Source of the DNA: Chitinophagaceae bacterium
Lineage (GTDB): Bacteria > Bacteroidota > Bacteroidia > Chitinophagales > Chitinophagaceae
NCBI GenBank assembly: GCA_947447265.1
Contig: CANFKC010000023.1
Coordinates: 1-64,000, forward strand
Reading direction: 5' to 3'
Length of the DNA stretch: 64,000 nucleotides
Shown here: in pieces, positions 38,260 to 47,097 of the stretch
Numbering within the stretch: the first letter of the stretch is position 1
How the letters are laid out: each line of letters opens with the position of its first letter
Position numbers and translations under genes: made by a program
The notes under the pieces: generated by a model
What the model was told of the DNA's origin: nothing
Seen by the model: the letters and a program-made list of their open reading frames with translations, nothing else
Database searches by the model: none

Positions 38260-39378
38260 TCAGCTTTGTAACGTAATTTTTATCTCATTTATTTCAACAG
38301 CATCTAGTCGAAACCACTCGCCTCTTATCCTTTTTTTAGAGTATGCGGTATGCAACGCTTTTTCAAAACTTGAGGCTATCTTTCTGTTAATAAATTTCTT
38401 AGCTGCAATAAGTTCTATAGTCGGCTTTTCACTTTGAAGTGTTTTTTCTCGAAAGTCAGGATTATTGGCTATCCCAATCTTGTGGTAGTTATTTGAATAA
38501 TCAATCATTAAATACACATGGCATTCCTGTGAAACGTTTGCTTCTTCGTTTAGTTCGAGTGATTGGTCAAAAAATGGCAGGAAATTTTCTGTTTCTCTTT
38601 TTATAACTTCCCGAAATGCAGTAGCCATTTTTTTTATTTTAGCACTACTTACAGATGCAGTATCACCACTGGTAATGTAATGATTTGTTTTGCAAAAAGT
38701 TATTTTCCATTGTTTAAATTCATTATCTTGGAAAGCTCTTAAGTTATCTCCCGAAATTGTGACTTTTGATTCATACCAATCAATTGCACCCCATGGCTTT
38801 CGAACCTTAAAAGATTTATTGGTCAATATAAATTCCAATACTTTCCCATTATCAAATAAAAAATATATTTTATCCCCTTTTGATAAAATAAAGTCAACTG
38901 GAAGTATTTGAAAAACTAAATAGTTTTCACCATCTATATGATTGAACGTGAACGACAAACAGACATTCTCATCAATAGATTTAGTATAAATAAAATCGCG
39001 CCAATCGGACAACATGCTCCACTTAATAGTTTTTCTATTTGTAAAAGGGTCAACCGTAATTATAGGTTCATTATATTTATTGCCAATAGCCGGGGAGTTT
39101 ATTGCTCGCAAATTATTATCAATATTGGCTGCTTCTGTCTCTAAGATCTTTTGTATCAATGTTTGCTTGTCACAGAGAAAAATGTTTGAGACGTTTTGCT
39201 TTTCAGCATAAGCAATCAACTCAGGCATTTGAAGATTATGCATCGCTTGGCAATCTAAGATTGCATATATCAACGAGTTTTTTTCATAACGAATAGCGTT
39301 TGCAATACTCAGCTTTGTCGCAATGTCAACCAACTCAGTCATGAGCATATCGCACAATTCTAAAATATCGTAAACCAT
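38260..39378 (-). CDS. Rho-N-like modules joined to a GIY-YIG-like domain
   Basis: 372 residues, no signal peptide or membrane segment. Residues about 5-46 (ELVDIATKLSIANA then KNSLIYAILDCQA) closely resemble the N-terminal Rho_N/SAP-like module of transcription terminator Rho. A second, weaker copy follows (LQMPELIAYAEKQNV, KQTLIQKILETEA, about 48-88). Residues about 110-280 are unrecognised. Residues about 284-372 look like a GIY-YIG-type domain of the T5orf172/MUG113 kind: HVYLMID, HKIGIANN, an Arg in NPDFREKTL, and FEKALHTAYSKKRIRGEWF. This suggests a nucleic-acid-binding nuclease or binder. The gene is AT-rich compared with its surroundings and divergent from an unknown gene 79 bases away. 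Function unproven. Confidence 0.75.
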   Translation of the reverse strand: MVYDILELCDMLMTELVDIATKLSIANAIRYEKNSLIYAILDCQAMHNLQMPELIAYAEKQNVSNIFLCDKQTLIQKILETEAANIDNNLRAINSPAIGNKYNEPIITVDPFTNRKTIKWSMLSDWRDFIYTKSIDENVCLSFTFNHIDGENYLVFQILPVDFILSKGDKIYFLFDNGKVLEFILTNKSFKVRKPWGAIDWYESKVTISGDNLRAFQDNEFKQWKITFCKTNHYITSGDTASVSSAKIKKMATAFREVIKRETENFLPFFDQSLELNEEANVSQECHVYLMIDYSNNYHKIGIANNPDFREKTLQSEKPTIELIAAKKFINRKIASSFEKALHTAYSKKRIRGEWFRLDAVEINEIKITLQS

Positions 39379-39457
39379 AGTTGACTTTTTGAAAAATCAC
39401 TCCAAATGAGGATTATTAATAGGCAAGATACTATCTTCGGAATTAACAAAACAAGAA

Positions 39458-40228
39458 ATGGATTCTCAAAATTTATCAGATGAAATAGGAATTGAATTAG
39501 ATGCGCAAATTAAAGGCAATCAATTATCTGCGTATACAAAACATTTGAGCAAACTTATTGAATTGTATATTCTAGAGCCAGAACGTTATGAAATTGATTT
39601 CGAGCGCATTTGTTATACTGTTATTCATAAATTATGCAGCCTGCTTGATACTTCTAGTTACTTAATTATCAATACTAATATTGAAGCCAAACCTCATTTT
39701 ATCGATGGTATTTTCTTAATTTTAAGAACCTGTTTATCAGACGCAATTTGCCTTTATTTTATTGTTGATAAACACGACAATCCTCAATTATCACAAAAAC
39801 GAATAGAACGCATTATGGCAGACCATATTAGGTATGTGTATTTAGATACTGAAACAGAAAATGATAAGAAAATAATCAGGGATAAATTTCCTCAATGGTT
39901 TGATGGTAATAATTTTACAAAAAAAATCAATAAACTATCGACTCATATCATGGTTAAGGAAATTGAAAATCTCAATTTACAACATGAAGCTAAAAAAGCC
40001 TTTAAAATGTATAATGAATTTTCAAAGTCAGAGCATAATGGTCTTTTTTCTTTTGACATACTCCACGGGCATTTTGATGAAAAACGCAACATGATAGATA
40101 AAGCTAAAATTTACCACGCAATTTTTAGGACAGTTATTTCTATTAATTTAGCTATGGAAATATGGATTGATAATCAGGACAACAAGCATAAAGAACTCAT
40201 TCGTCTTTCTAAATTGCTGATGTCATAG
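39458..40228 (+). CDS. AT-rich unknown protein, divergent from the GIY-YIG-like gene
   Basis: 256 residues, mostly alpha-helical, soluble, Ile/Lys/Asn-rich. A segment around residues 90-120 (IFLILRTCLSDAICLYFIVD) and one near the end (AIFRTVISINLAMEIWI) are hydrophobic and could pack as a helical bundle; the layout is loosely like DUF5677-type proteins, but I cannot assign it. The A/T richness and divergent arrangement match the neighbouring GIY-YIG-like gene and suggest they arrived together. A regulatory or defence role is speculation. Confidence 0.7.
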   Translation: MDSQNLSDEIGIELDAQIKGNQLSAYTKHLSKLIELYILEPERYEIDFERICYTVIHKLCSLLDTSSYLIINTNIEAKPHFIDGIFLILRTCLSDAICLYFIVDKHDNPQLSQKRIERIMADHIRYVYLDTETENDKKIIRDKFPQWFDGNNFTKKINKLSTHIMVKEIENLNLQHEAKKAFKMYNEFSKSEHNGLFSFDILHGHFDEKRNMIDKAKIYHAIFRTVISINLAMEIWIDNQDNKHKELIRLSKLLMS

Positions 40229-40303
40229 ATTTCCAGCTTCCATGCGCTTTCCAGTACTATAGACGCTACTTACTATTAACAGGTATACAACTTTCAGAAA
40301 TTG

Positions 40304-40600
40304 TCAACCCTTGCCAACGCTTTGCACCGTATTCCAAAAGCGCAATAACACCACTTCCTTTTTTCGGGGCCTGTAACGGTATATTAAAATCACCTCTTTG
40401 CGGATAACTGTCTTGTGAATATTTAGTTTTTTGTTTTTAATACTCCCAAGCCGAGGATTAGTTTGCAATACAGCTAATTTTTCATCAACCCGGTCGGCGA
40501 ATTGATTGGCTTCTTTTTCGGTCCAAGTAGCCTGCAGATAACCTATAATTTGCAAAAAAGATTTTAGTGCTTCCGGCGACCAAGTTATCTTGTGAACCAT
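40304..40600 (-). CDS. ParE/RelE-family toxin
   Basis: 98 residues with the RelE/ParE fold pattern: ITWSPEALKSFLQIIGYL, EANQFADRVDEKLAVLQTNPRLG and IRKEVILIYRYRPRKKEVVLLRFW. RelE members cleave mRNA on the ribosome; ParE members poison gyrase. The choice cannot be made here. It overlaps the upstream antitoxin gene by 16 bases, so the two are translationally coupled. Confidence 0.88.
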   Translation of the reverse strand: MVHKITWSPEALKSFLQIIGYLQATWTEKEANQFADRVDEKLAVLQTNPRLGSIKNKKLNIHKTVIRKEVILIYRYRPRKKEVVLLRFWNTVQSVGKG

Positions 40601-40824
40601 TGCGGATACATTTTCTTTACATCGTCATGCGGGATCCCTTTACCTTCATCAACTTCCTTAATTGCCTTGATAACTGATTGTTGCACATCTTCGGGTAAGG
40701 CACCCCACCAATTATCGTCATCATGCTTCATCCCTAAAATACGTTCAACCTCACGCAGTGATTTTTCATCTGCCGTGTCAATGTACTTTTTGACTTTTAT
40801 ACGTAAAGCTTCAGTTACTGTCAT
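40585..40824 (-). CDS. Antitoxin of the ParE/RelE-like pair
   Basis: 79 residues from the ATG at 40824 (MTVTEALRIKVKKYIDTADEK); a longer frame needs a TTG start. A short helical N-terminal half is followed by DDNWWGALPEDVQQSVIKAIKEVDEGKG, a pattern common in Bacteroidota antitoxins paired with RelE/ParE toxins. It precedes the toxin and overlaps it by 16 bases. Confidence 0.85.
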   Translation of the reverse strand: MTVTEALRIKVKKYIDTADEKSLREVERILGMKHDDDNWWGALPEDVQQSVIKAIKEVDEGKGIPHDDVKKMYPQWFTR

Positions 40825-40942
40825 CCCTAACCGTTTATACAAATTTACGAATTCCGAAGCAAAAAAACGCAACTCAATAACTTACAGAGCCCCCAACGGG
40901 CACTTCCTCAAAAACCAGTAAATTGCAATATAAATGCGTACA

Positions 40943-41191
40943 ATGACTGGAATAAGTTTGCTGACAGATGAAACACACCACAAACGATACTTGCAAATAG
41001 ACCTTGATGAGGTGGTTCATATCAGCGATAAGGAGCTTCATTATTACATTGAACTGGTCATTGCCGAAGTGCGCGATAATTACAGCAAATTAAATGCTGA
41101 AAAAAAAATAAAAATATCGAGCCTCAGAGGGAAAATGACACCTATGACCAATGAGCAGATTGACCAGCAATTCAAAGAATTGAAGAATTAG
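40943..41191 (+). CDS. Small orphan antitoxin-like protein
   Basis: About 82 residues from the ATG at 40943; an ATG at 40934 is also possible. The start TGISLLTDETHHKRYLQIDLDEV resembles small Bacteroidota proteins found next to toxin genes. Here no toxin follows on the same strand. Function unknown. Confidence 0.55.
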   Translation: MTGISLLTDETHHKRYLQIDLDEVVHISDKELHYYIELVIAEVRDNYSKLNAEKKIKISSLRGKMTPMTNEQIDQQFKELKN

Positions 41192-41228
41192 CAATAATGA
41201 AAAAACTGCCAACTGTAAACTCTGAAAT

Positions 41229-43115
41229 CTAATGCTTCTTATCCACTAACTCCAGTATCCTGTCCAGGCTTTCCTGGGCCAAGGGGTGGTAGTTGTTTTT
41301 GTATTGGGCATAAAGCTTGTGGGCCATGTCTTCCTGCTTGGTCTTCATCATTTCGGCATAGAGTGGCTCTAAAAATTTGCGCCTGCCTACACTGCTCAGG
41401 AAGCGCTCCATGGCTGCGTATGCCGGCGTATAGTTAGCCCTTACAGCCATAATAAACCACAGGTCAGCTATTTCGCTGTTACCACTGTTGGTGAACTTAA
41501 ATGCGCCATCAAGGCTCTTCATTTGCTCAGCGGTAAGCGACGATGGCATTTTCCTGAGGAAGTGCAACCATTCATGCGTGCTCCATTCCTTGGTGGCGAG
41601 TTGTGCCGGTGCTGTACCGTTCAGATATTGCGCGCGCTCATGGTCTACCTTCTTAAAACGTACATCATCGGCACGCGGACAGTTCTGCGGCGTTCCCGGG
41701 CCATATACCCAACGATTGATGCCGATTTTATTCTTCAGCACTGTATCACCCTTCAGTAAGTTGCTATCCAGGTAAGCCAGAAATTGCTCGGTGGTAATGG
41801 TCTTAAATGCATGCGAACTAAAGTACCCATTTAAAAACTTATCAAAACGCTCCCTGCCTACATTCACTTCTATCAGCTTTAAAAAGTGCGAACCCTTTTC
41901 GTAGGGTATGTCGGTAAGGCCATCGTCTGGGTCGCGGCCAATAAGGTCTAGTTTAAGCCAGGTATCCTTGCTTTGCCCACCCAGTTCATTTACGTTCACT
42001 ACCAAGTCTTGGTAGCCAAGCTCCCACAGCATATCGGCATAGTCCTTACCCTGCATGGCCTCCATAATACGGCGCTCAAAATAATCAGTAAAGCCTTCGT
42101 TCAGCCAAAAATCGTTCCACGTGGCATTCGTAACCAGGTTACCACTCCAGCTGTGCGCCAGTTCATGAGCTATCAGGCTCACCAGCGAACGGTCGCCTGC
42201 AATTACGGTAGGTGTGCAAAAAGTAAGGCGAGGGTTTTCCATGCCCCCTATCGGGAAGCCCGGAGGCAACACCAACACATCATACCTGCCCCACCGGTAA
42301 GGGCCATACAATTGTTCGGCAGTGCTTACCATCTTACCCACATCTTCGAATTCCGACCGCACTTTATCTATCATGCCCGGCTCGGCATAAACGCCAGTCC
42401 TTTCGTCTATTTTTTTAAAAGTAACCTTACCCACAGCCAAGGCCATAAGGTATGCCGGAACCGGTATATCCATTTTAAAGTGGTACACATTGCTATCGTT
42501 CACCTCCTGCGGGTTTTCTGCGCTCATTAATGCCATCAGGCCTTTCGGTACGGTTACCCTTGCGGCATAAGTATACCGTATGCCCGGCCCATCAGGGCAT
42601 GGCAACCAGGAACGCGCATAAATTGATTCCGACTGCGTATACAGGAACGGTGCCTTTTTATCATGCGTTTGCTGCGGATCCAGCCATTGCAAGGCACGCG
42701 GGTGCTTGCCAGTGGTATAGCAAACCATAACCTGAGTGCTGTTATCAGCTATAGGTATATTAAGCGCGCGGCCAAGGTGCTCTACAAAGTCGCCCATGGT
42801 AACCTGCACTTTTTTGCCATCAACAAACGCACTGTCTATGGTAAGATCGTGTGTATCGAGGCGTAATTCCTTTTGTTTGTTCTTATTGTTAATGGTCCAG
42901 AGCGCACAACCGCTTATCTGCTTCTTTTCCATGCTCACCAGTATGTCCAGGTCCAGGTGCTTAATTTCAACGCTGTCTGCATTGCTTTGGGTATGCACAT
43001 CAATAAGCGTGCTGTCGACGGTTGATGTTTTAGCTGATGATCCGGGCTTATTTCCGGGTCCGCAGGCAACAAGCAATAAAAAAGGAAGTAGTAAAAAACT
43101 ATATTTTCTGAACAT
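41229..43115 (-). CDS. M1-family zinc aminopeptidase, lipoprotein
   Basis: 628 residues. A lipoprotein signal peptide (FLLLPFLLLVACG, with Cys at 18) places it in an envelope membrane. The exopeptidase motif GGMENPR and the zinc site HELAH followed 18 residues later by NEGFTDYFE are complete. The C-terminal helical domain resembles leukotriene-A4-hydrolase-type aminopeptidases. It removes N-terminal residues from peptides in the periplasm or at the surface. Single gene. Confidence 0.95.
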   Translation of the reverse strand: MFRKYSFLLLPFLLLVACGPGNKPGSSAKTSTVDSTLIDVHTQSNADSVEIKHLDLDILVSMEKKQISGCALWTINNKNKQKELRLDTHDLTIDSAFVDGKKVQVTMGDFVEHLGRALNIPIADNSTQVMVCYTTGKHPRALQWLDPQQTHDKKAPFLYTQSESIYARSWLPCPDGPGIRYTYAARVTVPKGLMALMSAENPQEVNDSNVYHFKMDIPVPAYLMALAVGKVTFKKIDERTGVYAEPGMIDKVRSEFEDVGKMVSTAEQLYGPYRWGRYDVLVLPPGFPIGGMENPRLTFCTPTVIAGDRSLVSLIAHELAHSWSGNLVTNATWNDFWLNEGFTDYFERRIMEAMQGKDYADMLWELGYQDLVVNVNELGGQSKDTWLKLDLIGRDPDDGLTDIPYEKGSHFLKLIEVNVGRERFDKFLNGYFSSHAFKTITTEQFLAYLDSNLLKGDTVLKNKIGINRWVYGPGTPQNCPRADDVRFKKVDHERAQYLNGTAPAQLATKEWSTHEWLHFLRKMPSSLTAEQMKSLDGAFKFTNSGNSEIADLWFIMAVRANYTPAYAAMERFLSSVGRRKFLEPLYAEMMKTKQEDMAHKLYAQYKNNYHPLAQESLDRILELVDKKH

Positions 43116-43232
43116 GAATATTTTTATATGGTGGTAAAAATAGGAAAATTAAGCTTCGGAATCTATACACCTGTATGGGTATATCGTTCCTGTTGCTATT
43201 ACATAGATTTTTTAGAAAGGGTTGCCCACAAA

Positions 43233-43263
43233 AAAAGCCGCACCAATTCATGATGCGGCTTTT
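43233..43263 (-). terminator. Rho-independent terminator after the SPT/KBL-like gene
   Basis: A 10-bp stem (AAAAGCCGCA and TGCGGCTTTT, 11-base loop) with a run of seven T on the minus strand lies 20 bases after the stop of the 43284 gene. Confidence 0.85.
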
Positions 43264-43283
43264 CAAAATATATAAAGTTGCTT

Positions 43284-44534
43284 TTATGCAGTCTGCATAA
43301 CATTCGGCATTTCCTGCGGATACAACTTGTTTTCAAGTTTGTAACGCACAGCATCAAATGCAGCCAGTGTTTCGTCAATATCTTGGTCAGTATGCGCTGC
43401 TGTTGGTATAATGCGCAATTCTATCTGGCCCTTAGGTATTACAGGGTAAACCACTACAGAACAGAAAATATCATGGTTTTCGCGCATATCGTAAGTCAAC
43501 TGAACGGCATCGTACAGGCCGCCCTTCATAAATACAGGCGTAACTGGTGTGTTACTTGTACCCAGGTCAAAACCTCTTTCACGGAAACCATCCTGCAGGC
43601 GGCGCACGTTATGCCAGAGCTTTTCACGCAGTTCCGGCTTGTCACGCAACAGTTCAAGGCGCTTAAGGTTGCCTTCTACAAATGCCATCGGTAATGACTT
43701 TGCATAGATCTGTGAACGCATATTATAGCGCAGGAAAGTCAATATTTTTTTATCAGCAGCCAGGAAACCGCCTATGCTGGCCATCGATTTTGCAAACGTG
43801 GAAAAATAGATATCAATATCATCAATACAATTCTGCTCATCGCCAATGCCCGCACCGCGGCTACCCATGGTACCAAAACCATGTGCATCATCTACAAAAA
43901 GACGGAATTCATATTTTTCGCGTAAAACCGCTATTTCGCGGATCTTACCCTGGTTGCCTGACATACCGAAAACACCTTCCGTAATTACCAGGATGCCGCC
44001 GCCGGTCTTTTTTACCATTTCGGTAGCGCGAGCCAACTGCTTGTCGCAATCAGCAATATCATTATGCTTGTAAACATAACGGTGACTAGGTATCAGCCTC
44101 AAGCCATCAATAATACATGCATGCGATTCCGCGTCATATACTACCACATCATGCCTGCCGCAAAGCGCATCAATTGCAGATACCATACCCTGGTAGCCAT
44201 AATTGAAGAGCATAGCATCTTCTTTGCCTACAAACTCAGCCAATTCTTTCTCCAACCTGTCATGGCTATCAGAGTTACCACTCATCATTCTTGCACCCAT
44301 TGGTGAAGCCAGTCCATATTTCGCCGCTGCTTGCTCATCAGCTTTACGAACTTCCGGGTGATTAGCCAGCCCTAAGTAATTATTCAAGCTCCACACAATC
44401 TTATCCTTTCCACGAAACTTCATCCTGTTTCCTATTTCGCCTTCCAGTTTAGGGAATGCGAAATATCCTGGTGCCTTTTCAGCGTAATCTCCTATCGGCC
44501 CAAGCCTGTTCTCGAATTTGGCAAAAATGTCCAT
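43284..44534 (-). CDS. Alpha-oxoamine synthase, probably serine palmitoyltransferase
   Basis: 416 residues from the ATG at 44534 (MDIFAKFENRLG); an in-frame TTG two codons upstream is less likely. A PLP-dependent fold-type I enzyme: NYLGLANHPEV near the N-terminus, DDAHGFGTMG, and the Schiff-base Lys in STFAKSMASIGG. The family includes KBL, BioF, HemA and serine palmitoyltransferase. Bacteroidota make sphingolipids with a close relative of about this length, so SPT (L-serine plus acyl-CoA to 3-ketosphinganine) is the favoured reading; KBL is not excluded. No other sphingolipid gene is nearby. Confidence 0.85.
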   Translation of the reverse strand: MDIFAKFENRLGPIGDYAEKAPGYFAFPKLEGEIGNRMKFRGKDKIVWSLNNYLGLANHPEVRKADEQAAAKYGLASPMGARMMSGNSDSHDRLEKELAEFVGKEDAMLFNYGYQGMVSAIDALCGRHDVVVYDAESHACIIDGLRLIPSHRYVYKHNDIADCDKQLARATEMVKKTGGGILVITEGVFGMSGNQGKIREIAVLREKYEFRLFVDDAHGFGTMGSRGAGIGDEQNCIDDIDIYFSTFAKSMASIGGFLAADKKILTFLRYNMRSQIYAKSLPMAFVEGNLKRLELLRDKPELREKLWHNVRRLQDGFRERGFDLGTSNTPVTPVFMKGGLYDAVQLTYDMRENHDIFCSVVVYPVIPKGQIELRIIPTAAHTDQDIDETLAAFDAVRYKLENKLYPQEMPNVMQTA

Positions 44535-44557
44535 TGGCAATAATTATTTTATTAATA

Positions 44558-44565
44558 CAAAGTTA
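44558..44565 (-). promoter_or_regulatory. Candidate -7 box of the SPT/KBL-like gene
   Basis: The minus strand reads TAACTTTG 23 bases before the ATG. No TTG is seen at 19-21 bases further up. Confidence 0.4.
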
Positions 44566-44715
44566 AAAATACAGCGCTAAAGCTTCTGAAATGGTTACAA
44601 ATATTGACCATTTCAGCAAAAGGTACAATAAAATATGCCTTTCGGCTGCAAAAATAATAAAAATATAACTGCCTTTTGTTTCCTTAATTTGCACTTTTGC
44701 ACCAAAACAGTACTA

Positions 44716-46356
44716 ATGAAACGTTATTTTCTACTCCTTTTAGCATCAGCAGGCCCATTAATGGTAGCTGCAAAAAAGCAATCAAAAGTTGAAAAACCTA
44801 AATTGGTAGTAGGTGTAGTAATTGACCAGATGCGTTGGGATTACCTGTACCGGTTCAATGATCAGTTCGGGAATAACGGCTTCAAACGGTTAATGCGCGA
44901 TGGTTTTAACTGCCAGAATACAATGATAAATTACCTGCCGTCATTTACCGCGCCAGGGCACTCCTGTGTTTATACCGGCAGTGTTCCCGCTATACATGGC
45001 ATTGCGGCTAACGACTGGATAGATAACTTTACCGGCAAAAGCACGTATTGCGTAGATGATAATTCGGTGCGCGATATTACCGATGGCGATACACTTGAAA
45101 AATCAATGAGCCCGAAAAACCTGCTGGCTTCAACTATTACCGACGAACTGCGTCTGGCTACAAATTTTCGTAGCAAGGTATATGGAGTCGCTATTAAAGA
45201 CAGGGGCAGTATAATACCTGCCGGCCACCTGGCCAACGGCGCCTACTGGCTTGATGATAGTGGTGGAAATTTTTGCAGCAGTACATTCTATAAAAACAGT
45301 TCACCAACATGGTTGCGCAGCTTTAATAAAAGACACGTTCCCGATAGCCTGATCAATTTAGATTGGAACCTTACCGACCCTACTAAAGCAATTTACACCC
45401 AAAGCCTCGCAGACAACAACAAATATGAAGGCAGTTTTAAAGGCGAGAAAGAACCGGTGTTCCCACACAAAATAAGTGGGTTGACCGGTAAAACCAGGTA
45501 CAATTCTTTTAAAGCCACCCCTGCCGGTAACACCCTTACGCTTATGGCGGCCAAGGCTTGCCTTGAAGGCGAAAATATGGGCACAGGCAGCGAATTCACT
45601 GATTTTCTTTGTGTGAGCCTTTCCAGCACCGATTATGTCGGCCATCAATTCGCCCCAAATTCTATTGAAATTGAAGACACCTACATTAAATTAGATAAAG
45701 AATTGGGCGATTTCCTCAACTACCTTGATGCTACATATGGCAAGGGTAACTACCTGTTTTTCCTTACTGCCGACCATGGCGCAGCCCACAACCCTGAATT
45801 TTTAACCGATGAAAAAATGCAGGCAGGGTTTCTTGCAAAAGATATTAAGAGCAGCGTAAACAGCTATTTAAAAAATGTTTTCAACCAGGATTCGCTGGTA
45901 AGCAATTTTACCAATTACCAGTTCTACCTGAATGAAACTTTGATTGCAAACTCAAAGCTCGATAGAAATAAAGTAAAAGAAACTATTGCCGAATGCCTGA
46001 ACAAACGCCCGGAACTGGCTTATGTTATTGATATGGAGCATATAGACCGCACTCCGTTACCGGAACCGATACACACCATGGTTGTGAATGGTTACTACCA
46101 CGGCCGCAGCGGCTGCATGGAAGTGATACCCAACCCGGGATGGTTTGAAGGCTACAGCAAAACCGGCACTACCCACGGCACCTGGAACCCTTACGATGCC
46201 CACATACCACTTTTGTGGTTCGGCTGGAACATACCTAAGGGCGAAACCCACTCTGTAGTTAATATGACCGACATCAGTGCTACCCTCGCGGCCCTGCTGC
46301 ACATCCAAATGCCCAACGGTTGCATTGGCAAGCCTATTGTGGAGATTGTGAAGTAG
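44716..46356 (+). CDS. PafA-type alkaline phosphatase
   Basis: 546 residues from the ATG at 44716 (MKRYFLLLLASAGPLMVAA), which begins a signal peptide; the upstream open frame is not conserved-looking. The zinc ligand Asp in VVIDQMRWDY, the nucleophile Thr in SFTAPGHSC, and DHGAAHNPE and AHIPLLWFG ligands are present. IKDRGSI carries the Lys-X-Arg pair that marks phosphate monoesterases of the PafA type within the alkaline phosphatase superfamily. It should release phosphate from monoesters in the periplasm. Confidence 0.92.
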   Translation: MKRYFLLLLASAGPLMVAAKKQSKVEKPKLVVGVVIDQMRWDYLYRFNDQFGNNGFKRLMRDGFNCQNTMINYLPSFTAPGHSCVYTGSVPAIHGIAANDWIDNFTGKSTYCVDDNSVRDITDGDTLEKSMSPKNLLASTITDELRLATNFRSKVYGVAIKDRGSIIPAGHLANGAYWLDDSGGNFCSSTFYKNSSPTWLRSFNKRHVPDSLINLDWNLTDPTKAIYTQSLADNNKYEGSFKGEKEPVFPHKISGLTGKTRYNSFKATPAGNTLTLMAAKACLEGENMGTGSEFTDFLCVSLSSTDYVGHQFAPNSIEIEDTYIKLDKELGDFLNYLDATYGKGNYLFFLTADHGAAHNPEFLTDEKMQAGFLAKDIKSSVNSYLKNVFNQDSLVSNFTNYQFYLNETLIANSKLDRNKVKETIAECLNKRPELAYVIDMEHIDRTPLPEPIHTMVVNGYYHGRSGCMEVIPNPGWFEGYSKTGTTHGTWNPYDAHIPLLWFGWNIPKGETHSVVNMTDISATLAALLHIQMPNGCIGKPIVEIVK

Positions 46357-46404
46357 GTCGGAGATCCAAAAAATAGTCCTACCTTTAAGTGTCAAAAACA
46401 GAAA

Positions 46405-46623
46405 ATGCAAACGCTTACAATACAGATAAATAACGCTCATGCCTTAAAACTCTTGGAAGAATTGGAGGCTTTGAACCTGATACAGGTTATTAAAAAAACT
46501 GTATCTAAAGAAAACTCAAAGAAACTATCAGAAAGGCTGGCAGGAAGTATTAATCCCGAACAGGCTGCAATAATGCGCAATGAACTTAACCAAATGCGCA
46601 GCGAATGGGATCGGGATATTTAA
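46405..46623 (+). CDS. Antitoxin of VapBC-like pair 2
   Basis: 72 residues. QTLTIQINNAHALKLLEELEALNLIQVI is a short strand-helix unit of an AbrB- or Arc-unrelated kind often seen in front of PIN genes in Bacteroidota. The end EWDRDI matches EWERDI of the antitoxin at 18012-18257 although the N-terminal halves are unlike. The PIN gene starts 19 bases before its end. Confidence 0.8.
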   Translation: MQTLTIQINNAHALKLLEELEALNLIQVIKKTVSKENSKKLSERLAGSINPEQAAIMRNELNQMRSEWDRDI

Positions 46624-46982
46624 TTGACACCAACGTTATAATCGATTTTTCTGAAAACAAGTTTCCAGTAACTGCACGTTCTTTTATTGCCTCAATAATT
46701 GATGATGACCCCATATTATCAGTAATTAGCCAAATTGAGATATTGGGATTTTCATCACCGAACTCCGTAGCTGTTGAATTAGTCGATTGCGCTATAGTAA
46801 TCGGGTTATCAGACGATATTATCAATAAAACGATAGCGATTCGTAAGGTAAAACGTATAAAACTACCCGATGCCATTATTGCAGCTACATGTGTTGTTCA
46901 TTCCCTCTCCCTGGTAACAAGAAATGTTTATGATTTTCAGAATATCAGAGCATTGAAAGTAATTAACCCATGGGATAAGTGA
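46605..46982 (+). CDS. PIN-domain toxin (VapC-like), pair 2
   Basis: 125 residues with PIN acidic residues in YLIDTNVI, SQIEILGF, IKLPDAIIAATC and NVYDF. The ATG at 46605 is embedded in the last codons of the antitoxin. Layout and overlap are identical to pair 1. The stop is TGA. Confidence 0.88.
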   Translation: MGSGYLIDTNVIIDFSENKFPVTARSFIASIIDDDPILSVISQIEILGFSSPNSVAVELVDCAIVIGLSDDIINKTIAIRKVKRIKLPDAIIAATCVVHSLSLVTRNVYDFQNIRALKVINPWDK

Positions 46983-47097
46983 CTTCACCTCACAATATCA
47001 CCCTGCCCACCGACAAATCTCATAAAACTCCTCTATCTTAATTATCTTGCACCTTTATTAGCGTTATACCAATAACGCCTGATGCTGAAACAATACT

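Noticed and set aside
41973-42530. Plus-strand frame opposite the M1 peptidase
   Set aside because: It is antisense to the catalytic domain of the peptidase, with no own promoter or family-like motif.
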